A stretch of DNA of 7,418 nt from Desulfotignum sp. (GTDB lineage: Bacteria > Desulfobacterota > Desulfobacteria > Desulfobacterales > Desulfobacteraceae). The stretch spans positions 1 to 7,418 of the forward strand of contig JAABSS010000013.1 of the NCBI GenBank assembly GCA_011390235.1, in the 5' to 3' direction. Shown here one piece after another: positions 1 to 5,625 of the stretch. How positions within the stretch are numbered: position 1 is the stretch's first letter; every line of letters starts with the position of its first letter. Made by a program: the position numbers and the translations under genes. Under the pieces are notes generated by a model. It was not told the DNA's origin, made no database searches, and saw nothing but the letters and a program-made list of their open reading frames with translations.

Positions 1-634
1 GTCACTGCCTGGTCCTGCTTGAGGATCTGTGTCGCATCCTCTGCACCCACAATGGCGGAAATTTCCAGCTCGCGGCTGACAATGGCCACATGGGAGATGC
101 GGCCCCCCTGATCAGTGACAATGGCTGCAGGCGCTTCATGATCGGCACCCAGTCCGGATCGGTAATGGTGGTTATTCCGCTTACATTCAAAAAAGATTCC
201 TGCTGCCCGGCAAAACTGGCCTCTGGCATGTCCTCGGCCGTGGCGCTGGAGCGGGCTGCCACGTCCACATCTTTTGTATCGTACCGTTCGGCAAGGTCTT
301 CATAGGCAGAGGAGATTGCCTGTGATACGTCTTCAGGCATTTCTCCCTGCTTGAACAGATCCAGGATAGCCTGCCCCGTTTTCTTCAATGATGCCTCTTT
401 TTTCTGATACCCTTTGAGCAGTTTTGTGATCTTATCCTGCAGTTGATTTTTTTTGATGAATGCCCGATAGGCTGTTGTCGTCGTGGCAAAGCCTTCCGGA
501 ACAAGTATATTCTTGTTTTTAAGTGCCCCGTCCATCTCCCCCAGCGACGCATTCTTGCCACCTACCAGGCCGACATCTTCTGAATTCAGATCTTCAAACC
601 ATCGTACGTAATTGTCTTGTTTTGCGGTATTCAT
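1..634 (-). pseudogene. ppsA: Phosphoenolpyruvate synthase (pyruvate, water dikinase): internally deleted and frameshifted, runs off window
   Basis: An intact PpsA makes PEP, AMP and phosphate from pyruvate and ATP, the entry step of gluconeogenesis. The first 153 residues are a clean PpsA N-terminus: VRWFEDLN, VGLVGGKNASLGEM, VPEGFATT, then AARSSATAEDMPEASFAGQQ and SFLNVSGI. At about position 175 the protein jumps straight to TTITDPDWVPIMKR, which belongs to the phosphohistidine (swivelling) domain and normally lies some 240 residues later, so most of the ATP-grasp domain is missing. After the Arg codon at 133-131 the swivelling domain continues only in another frame (PAAIVTDQGGRISHVAIVS, with its His codon at 92-90), consistent with one lost base. 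The original frame ends at a stop near position 2. The ATG at 634 is well supported by AGGAG (642-646, 7-base spacer). The rest of the gene is beyond the window. Assembly error is the main alternative to a true pseudogene. Confidence 0.85.
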
Positions 635-726
635 GCAATAGCTCCTGCAAATACTGTCTTTTTTTCAGTCCTGGATTCATTTTTTTTTGCCGGCATCAAT
701 CATCTGCAAATCACTCTGACAAACGG
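635..726. other. 92-base gap before ppsA, no clear terminator
   Basis: Read on the minus strand this gap contains an A9 run (688-680), an A7 run (665-659), the short direct repeat TTTGCAG and the ppsA ribosome site. No stem followed by a T run is visible, so readthrough from the upstream genes into ppsA is possible. A poor promoter-like TTGTCA was seen but lacks a matching -10, so no promoter is called. Confidence 0.5.
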
Positions 727-1014
727 TTAATTGAATCTGGATCTGGCCGATTTTATCGACTCTCCCAGTGACGTCCACGCAAGGTCAATACCGGCTTTAA
801 GATCTTCCCATGCCGATTCACCCGCTGCTTTGAGCTCTGTCAGCTTTTTCTGGGCCGCTTCCTGTTTGCTGCGCAACTCTTCGATCTGCTTGTAATATTC
901 AAGCTTGGCTTCGGCATCTGCCTTGTCGGCTTTTGCTTTCATCTTATCGATGTCGGTTTTCCATTCTTTCAGCTGGGCCTCTAATTTTTTTTCATACGCT
1001 TCTTTCTTGCTCAT
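727..1014 (-). CDS. Small coiled-coil protein, Sll1863-type stress protein-like
   Basis: This 95-residue, highly charged, almost entirely helical protein is rich in Lys, Glu and Ala. It has no signal peptide, transmembrane segment, cysteine, histidine or proline. Residues 1-62 read as one long coiled-coil helix (KKLEAQLKEWKTDIDKMKAK, then KLEYYKQIEELRSKQEAAQK). A GES break then leads to AWEDLKAGIDL followed by AWTSLGESIKS, two 11-residue units with Trp69 and Trp80 in register. The AWEDLKAG...AW...F ending resembles small proteins annotated as coiled-coil or Sll1863 family stress-response proteins; that match is from memory. The ATG follows AGGAG with an 8-base spacer, and the gene lies 59 bases after the glycogen-binding gene, so it is probably in the same transcript. 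No biochemical function can be read from the sequence. A protectant or membrane-associated role next to trehalose synthesis is an inference. Confidence 0.8.
   Translation of the reverse strand: MSKKEAYEKKLEAQLKEWKTDIDKMKAKADKADAEAKLEYYKQIEELRSKQEAAQKKLTELKAAGESAWEDLKAGIDLAWTSLGESIKSARSRFN
748..813 (-). repeat. Two in-frame 11-residue helical repeats in the small coiled-coil protein
   Basis: Residues 68-78 (AWEDLKAGIDL) and 79-89 (AWTSLGESIKS) align without gaps. A-W at positions 1-2, Leu at 5 and Ile at 9 are identical, and a third unit may begin with ARSRF. An 11-residue period places hydrophobic residues on one face of a helix. The repeat is visible at protein level, not as a DNA repeat. 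Confidence 0.6.
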
Positions 1015-1073
1015 CGCTCTTTCTCCTTTTATGATGTAATTTCATGTAACAAATCTGTCGTTTCCATAACCGT

Positions 1074-1343
1074 TCACACGACAATCTGGTTGTTTTCCGC
1101 GCCCTGATCATCACAAACAACGTCACCACAATTGGGATCGCAAGTCCATTCTCCATCCACAATAAATTTGTATTCATAGGTGCCCTTGGGAAGCATTTTG
1201 GTTTTTTTCCATGTCCCTGTTTCATCTTTTTTCATGGCATCCGAATCCTGGGACCATTTATTGAAACTGCCTGCAAGCACAACTTTCTGGGCATCCGGTG
1301 CAAAAACCTTGAAGATAACCCTTTTCTTCTTTTTCTCAGCCAT
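1074..1343 (-). CDS. Small stand-alone glycogen-binding protein (AMPK-beta / CBM48-like)
   Basis: This 89-residue protein consists almost wholly of one carbohydrate-binding immunoglobulin-like domain of the AMPK-beta/isoamylase early-set type, with no catalytic domain. After a lysine-rich start come VIFKVFAPDAQKVVLAGSFN (9-28), then a tryptophan in FNKW (Trp30), GTWKKT, GTYEYKFIVDGEW with Lys59 and Trp66, and ENNQIVV at the end (Asn85). These match in order the Trp, Lys, Trp and Asn that contact glycogen in AMPK beta subunits. The start lies at an ATGATG pair. The second ATG has an 8-base spacer from AGGAG, like the neighbouring genes; the first would add one Met. A more distal ATG at 1379 overlapping the treZ stop has no good ribosome site. 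The domain carries three cysteines (68, 72, 77) where homologues I recall have none. Glycogen binding is a family inference. Its role beside TreXYZ, such as tethering or sensing, is a guess. Confidence 0.85.
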   Translation of the reverse strand: MAEKKKKRVIFKVFAPDAQKVVLAGSFNKWSQDSDAMKKDETGTWKKTKMLPKGTYEYKFIVDGEWTCDPNCGDVVCDDQGAENNQIVV

Positions 1344-1351
1344 CATTTCTT

Positions 1352-1357
1352 CTCCTT
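1352..1357 (-). promoter_or_regulatory. Ribosome binding site that sets the start of the glycogen-binding protein
   Basis: AAGGAG lies five bases before the first and eight bases before the second codon of an ATGATG pair (1346-1341). It argues against the upstream ATG at 1379, which has no comparable site and would extend the protein by eleven or twelve unconserved residues. Confidence 0.8.
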
Positions 1358-1375
1358 GTAAATTATGATTGTTTT

Positions 1376-3109
1376 TCATTGGAGCAGTATTGCAACCCCC
1401 TGTGCCGGAAGCATCAGAGTGGTCTCTTTCACAACGATGTCATCTGCTGATGACAGAACCATTTTTTTGTCTTTTGCATCAGCACAGGAAATGGTTACAG
1501 GAGTCTCTGCGAAATTACAGGCCACCAGCACCGGTCCCCGTGTCATGATCAGCCAGCGCTCTGTTTCATCAAACAAAACAGATACCCGCCCGATTTCTCC
1601 ATCAGTCAAGGGGGACAAGCGGCGCCGCAGCGAGATGAGCGATTGGTGCCACGCCAGCATGTGGCGGCTGTTCTCCTCTTGCAGTTCCTCCCAATTGAGC
1701 CTGGAATGCGCAAAGGTTTCTTCATCCTGGGGATCAGGAATCGCTTCGCTTTCCCATCCGAATGCGGCAAATTCTTTGCGCCGACCGCGCTTCACCGCTT
1801 CTCCCAGCTCAGGTTCCTGGTGATCGGTAAAATACAAAAATGGTGTTGAGGCCCCCCACTCCTCCCCTTGAAACAGCATCGGCACAAACGCAGACGTCAT
1901 GACCAGGGCTGCGCCGATTTTCAGCAGGCCCGGTGAGAGCATCCGGCCTGTGCGCTCTCCCAGCGCACGGTTGCCCACCTGGTCATGATTTTGCAGACAC
2001 CCCACAAACCGGGTGCCGGAAATTCCGGTGGCGGGCCGTCCATGACAGCGGCGGCGGTAAACAGAATAACATCCGTCATACACCAACCCCCGGGTCAAGA
2101 CCTTTGCCAGCTGGGCCAGTGTGCCGAAATCCTGATAATAGCCCTGGGTTTCCCCGGTCAGCACCGCATGCAGGGCATGATGGAAATCCTCGTTCCACTG
2201 GGCGTGGATGCCGTATCCCCCCACCGCTGGAGAACGGATCACCCGCGGGTCATTCAGATCACTTTCTGCAATGAGTACAAGATGCCGGCCCAAAGCTGTT
2301 TCCAGATTTTTTACGGCACTGGCAAGGGCTTCCAGAAAATGAATGGCAGATGTATCTAAGATGGCATGGACCGCATCGATACGCAGCCCATCAAAGTGGT
2401 AGTCCTGCAGCCACATGACGGCATTGTCGATAAAAAACTGCCGCACCTCATGGCTGTTCTGTTCATCAAAATTAACTGCTTCTCCCCAGGGGGTGGCATA
2501 CCGGTCAGTGAAATACGGCCCAAACTGGCTCAGATAATTTCCCGCAGGCCCTAAATGGTTGTACACCACATCGAGCAGCACCGCCAGACCGCGCTGGTGA
2601 CAGGCATCCACCAGGCGTTTCAACCCTTCAGGGCCGCCGTAGGCCTGGTGGGGGGCGTACAGATCCACACCGTCATACCCCCATCCGCGGTCACCGGAAA
2701 ACTGGGCCACCGGCATCAGCTCCACATGGGTGATGCCCAGTTCCACCAGATGGTCCAGACGGCCGATAGCTGCCTCATAGGTGCCCTCAGGGGTAAACGT
2801 TCCCAGGTGCAGTTCATAGATGACAGCTGATCCCAGGGGCGGCTGCTGCCAGCCGGCATCTGTCCACTTAAAAAGAGAATGGTCCACCCATCTGGAAAAA
2901 CCATGTATGCCATTGGGCTGCCAGGGGGAACGTGGATCCGGAAACGGTCCGTTGCCGTCCACCGCAAACGCATAATCAACGCCGTGATGCACAAAGGGGG
3001 CATCCACATGCCACCAGCCGCCTGCCGCTTTTGTCATGGCAAGCACCTGGTCGCTGCTGTGTAATGTTACTTCATGGGCATTCGGTGCCCAGACACGCAT
3101 ATCTGTCAT
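1376..3109 (-). CDS. treZ: Malto-oligosyltrehalose trehalohydrolase TreZ (GH13)
   Basis: TreZ hydrolyses the alpha-1,4 bond next to the alpha,alpha-1,1-linked end of maltooligosyltrehalose and frees trehalose, leaving a shortened maltodextrin that TreY can use again. The protein has 577 residues. An N-terminal E-set/CBM48 domain (about 1-90) opens directly at MRVWAPNAHEV, so the usual short leader before that strand is nearly absent. The catalytic barrel follows: LMPVAQFSGDRGWGYDGVD (131-149), region I DVVYNH (180-185), nucleophile Asp245 in GLRIDAVH, acid/base Glu282 in LIAESDLNDPR, and Asp376 in LQNHDQVGNR. These positions sit almost where the Sulfolobus enzyme has its residues (about 252, 283 and 377, from memory). 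LFQGEEWGASTPFLYFTDH (412-430) is strongly TreZ-like. A C-terminal beta domain ends at AILLQ. The start overlaps the treY stop as ATGA and is preceded by a strong AAGGAG inside the last treY codons. Confidence 0.97.
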   Translation of the reverse strand: MTDMRVWAPNAHEVTLHSSDQVLAMTKAAGGWWHVDAPFVHHGVDYAFAVDGNGPFPDPRSPWQPNGIHGFSRWVDHSLFKWTDAGWQQPPLGSAVIYELHLGTFTPEGTYEAAIGRLDHLVELGITHVELMPVAQFSGDRGWGYDGVDLYAPHQAYGGPEGLKRLVDACHQRGLAVLLDVVYNHLGPAGNYLSQFGPYFTDRYATPWGEAVNFDEQNSHEVRQFFIDNAVMWLQDYHFDGLRIDAVHAILDTSAIHFLEALASAVKNLETALGRHLVLIAESDLNDPRVIRSPAVGGYGIHAQWNEDFHHALHAVLTGETQGYYQDFGTLAQLAKVLTRGLVYDGCYSVYRRRCHGRPATGISGTRFVGCLQNHDQVGNRALGERTGRMLSPGLLKIGAALVMTSAFVPMLFQGEEWGASTPFLYFTDHQEPELGEAVKRGRRKEFAAFGWESEAIPDPQDEETFAHSRLNWEELQEENSRHMLAWHQSLISLRRRLSPLTDGEIGRVSVLFDETERWLIMTRGPVLVACNFAETPVTISCADAKDKKMVLSSADDIVVKETTLMLPAQGVAILLQ

Positions 3110-5625
3110 AAGGGTTGTCTCCTTTTCACCAGCAGGCCGACAGGAAAACGGTGCAGCAGTTCCTGGAGCTGAACAGCACCGCCGTCCGTATCATCACCTG
3201 TCAGAACATTGTGCCATTTTCCCGAAGGCAGTGCCACAATGGTATCGTCCCAGTCATTATTCAGCCCCATAACAAGCCTTGGGGCCAGAGAAATCACATC
3301 CTGTCCCCGAACAAACGCCACCAGATGGTCTGCTTTTCTGCCGGTGGCATACAACGGGCAATAATCCGCTTCGGGACCAAAAAATTCCGGATGGGCACGG
3401 CGCAGATGCAGGGTCTGCCGGATAACCCAGAGCTTAGGCAGGCCTTTGTCCATTCCGGCCAGAATCGCTTCAGGGTCCAGGTGCGGCAACTGGCTGAGCA
3501 GGCGGCGGCGCAGGGCAAAATCCACCGGCCTGCGGTTATCCGGGTCCACCAGGCTCAAATCCCACAGTTCAGTGCCCTGGTAGATGTCCGGAACTCCCGG
3601 GGCCGTGAGTTTGATCAGGGTCTGGGCAAGGCTGTTGATTCTGCCGGGTGCAATCAGGTCTGCGACAAAATTTTCCAGATCTGTACAGAATGTCCTGTCT
3701 GCCAGCACGGCAGCGATAAAATCTGCCAGGCCGCGCTCATACGCATTATTCGGGGCTGTCCAGGAGGTATGCACCTTGGCTTCTTTGACCGCTTTTTCCA
3801 TGTAGGCACAGATCCTTTCCAGATCAATGGGCCAGGCCCCGACCAGGGTCTGGTATAACAGGTATTCGGTATTGGCATCAGGCAACTCACCAGAGCGGTG
3901 GCGGGCATTATTGGAAGCCCATCTGCGGACCGCATCCGCCCATTGGTCCGGTATCTCGGAAAGCAGAGCCAGCCGGGCCCGGACATCTTCACTGCGCTTG
4001 GTATCATGGGTGGTGGAAGCCAGCAGTCCCAGCGGATGTTCTTTTTGTGCACGGGCACAGGCCCCGTGAAACTCCCGGAGACTGACACCGAATCTGCCGG
4101 GATCTCCTCCCACTTCATTGAGGCAGATCAGGCGGTGGTACCGGTAAAATGCGGTATCTTCCACGCCCTTTGCCATGGCCGGCCCGGTCAACTGCTGGAA
4201 CCGCATGGCCAGTTCTGCCTCCAGCGCCCCTTTGGTCCGCATCAGGAGCAGGTCTTTCAGAAATAAAAACAGTTCCGGATCAAGGTCTGTCAGCACCATT
4301 GCAGCACCTTCAATGGCCGCGGTGATATGGTGTTCGTCCGCTTCAGACACCCGGTTATCGGAGACAGACACATACGACCGGTACACCGGGAAATGGATGG
4401 CTGTCTGGCACAGGGCACTGCGCAGTTCCTGCCGGGAATAGTCCCTGTGGCGCCGGTGCCTTTCGCAGATCTCTTCAAACAGGCTGGTGAGGCGGCTGAT
4501 TTCACTTTGCAGGATAGTGGTGAGCACCAGTTGCTTGCATTCATGGACCAGGGCGTCAAACTGTTTTCGTGTTCCTGTAAAATCCGCATACAGCTGTGTG
4601 AGCGGATCCTCGGATGCAGGATTTACAAGCAGCCCCCCTGCAAGGTTCATGAAATCATATCCTGTTGTGCCGGCAACAGGCCAGTCTGATGGCAGATGTT
4701 CTCCGGGCTCAAGAATTTTTTCCACCACGATCCAGGCATCAGGACAGGCGTTTTGCAGCCTGTGAAAATATTGGACCGGGTCCCGCAGACCGTCCGGATG
4801 GTCAATGCGCAGCCCCTGGACCCATCCTTTGTCCACCCAGGCCATGGGCAGGGCATGAACAGCCGCGAAAACCGTTTTGTCCTCAACCCGAATGCCTGCC
4901 AGGTCACTGATGTTGAAAAACCGCCGGTATCCAAGATCTGTGTCCGCCATCCGCCAGAAAGCCAGCCGGTAATGCTGCTGTTCAATGAGCGTATCCAGGG
5001 CATCCGGATCATGGTTCAGGCGTGTCACCTCTGCTTTGATGCGCGATTCTTTTGATCCGTCATCTTCCCCGGCCCTGGACAAAATTTCGGCCGCACTGGC
5101 GGGTGCCACAGGGAACACATGGTCATGATAATGAATGGCAAAATTCCCGTCTTCATATGACAACTGCAGTTCGCCATCCTCGAGGATGCGGCCGTAGTGA
5201 TTTCCTAAAACCGGCAGAAGAAGCTTGCCGGGCCATCGGTTAGCCCCGCTGTGCCAGTCCACATCAAAAAACCCGGCAAAGCGGCTGGACGGTCCATTCT
5301 CCAGCAGATCCCACCACCAGGGATTCTGCCGCCCGGCAATGGCCATATGGTTGGGCACCACATCGATCATGTGCCCAAGCCCTGCGGCACGAATGGTCTC
5401 ACACATGCGGGCATGGGCTTGGGTTCCCCCGAGTTCCGCATTTACGTGTGCGGGATCCACAATATCATAGCCGTGGGTACTGCCGGCAGCAGCCTGCAGG
5501 TAGGGGGAGGTATACATATGACTGATGCCCAGATCATACAGATAGGGCACCATATCTGCGGCCTGATCAAAGCCGAATCCGGCATGCATCTGGAGCCGGT
5601 AGGTGGCAACAGGTTCAGATTTCAT
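3106..5625 (-). CDS. treY: Malto-oligosyltrehalose synthase TreY (GH13)
   Basis: TreY is an intramolecular transglucosylase that converts the reducing-end alpha-1,4 linkage of a maltodextrin into an alpha,alpha-1,1 linkage, giving maltooligosyltrehalose, the substrate of TreZ. I start it at the ATG at 5625 (839 residues) because the family's opening motif, here PVATYRLQMHAGFGF, begins at residue 5. A TTG at 5655 would add ten unconserved residues that overlap glgX further. Visible motifs are SPYLQAAAGSTHGYD (40-54), region I IDVVPNH (87-93), nucleophile Asp275 in GLRIDHPDGLRDP, acid/base Glu302 in IVVEKILEPGEHLP, and Asp541 in STTHDTKRSEDVRARL. TAFYRYHRL (491-499), GVPDIYQGTELWDLSLVDPDNRRP (677-700, quoted here only by its ends) and VDFALRRRLL are also family hallmarks. 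The ATG overlaps the end of glgX and has only a weak upstream GGTGG, so translational coupling is likely. The length is normal to slightly short for the family and the frame is intact. Confidence 0.97.
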   Translation of the reverse strand: MKSEPVATYRLQMHAGFGFDQAADMVPYLYDLGISHMYTSPYLQAAAGSTHGYDIVDPAHVNAELGGTQAHARMCETIRAAGLGHMIDVVPNHMAIAGRQNPWWWDLLENGPSSRFAGFFDVDWHSGANRWPGKLLLPVLGNHYGRILEDGELQLSYEDGNFAIHYHDHVFPVAPASAAEILSRAGEDDGSKESRIKAEVTRLNHDPDALDTLIEQQHYRLAFWRMADTDLGYRRFFNISDLAGIRVEDKTVFAAVHALPMAWVDKGWVQGLRIDHPDGLRDPVQYFHRLQNACPDAWIVVEKILEPGEHLPSDWPVAGTTGYDFMNLAGGLLVNPASEDPLTQLYADFTGTRKQFDALVHECKQLVLTTILQSEISRLTSLFEEICERHRRHRDYSRQELRSALCQTAIHFPVYRSYVSVSDNRVSEADEHHITAAIEGAAMVLTDLDPELFLFLKDLLLMRTKGALEAELAMRFQQLTGPAMAKGVEDTAFYRYHRLICLNEVGGDPGRFGVSLREFHGACARAQKEHPLGLLASTTHDTKRSEDVRARLALLSEIPDQWADAVRRWASNNARHRSGELPDANTEYLLYQTLVGAWPIDLERICAYMEKAVKEAKVHTSWTAPNNAYERGLADFIAAVLADRTFCTDLENFVADLIAPGRINSLAQTLIKLTAPGVPDIYQGTELWDLSLVDPDNRRPVDFALRRRLLSQLPHLDPEAILAGMDKGLPKLWVIRQTLHLRRAHPEFFGPEADYCPLYATGRKADHLVAFVRGQDVISLAPRLVMGLNNDWDDTIVALPSGKWHNVLTGDDTDGGAVQLQELLHRFPVGLLVKRRQPL
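3119..3124 (-). promoter_or_regulatory. treZ ribosome binding site inside the end of treY
   Basis: AAGGAG lies nine bases before the treZ ATG and is formed by the Lys-Arg-Arg codons near the treY C-terminus. With the ATGA stop/start overlap it implies tightly coupled translation of the two enzymes. Confidence 0.8.

Noticed and set aside
635..726. Possible promoter (TTGTCA plus 17 bases) or terminator in the gap before ppsA
   Set aside because: The hexamer at the -10 position is poor, and the only stem-like match (TTTGC with GCAAA) is short and not followed by a T run on the transcribed strand.
992..1225. Minus-strand open frame of 77 codons overlapping both small genes
   Set aside because: It is out of frame with the glycogen-binding gene, which has clear family motifs, and its translation shows no recognisable domain.
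1344..1379. Longer start of the glycogen-binding protein at ATG 1379 overlapping the treZ stop
   Set aside because: It has no ribosome binding site at the right distance, while a strong AAGGAG lies just before the ATGATG at 1346-1341; the extra residues are partly encoded by that ribosome site itself.
3115..3858. Plus-strand open frame of 247 codons opposite treY
   Set aside because: It is antisense to conserved TreY sequence, with low-complexity Gln/Arg/His-rich translation and no family resemblance.
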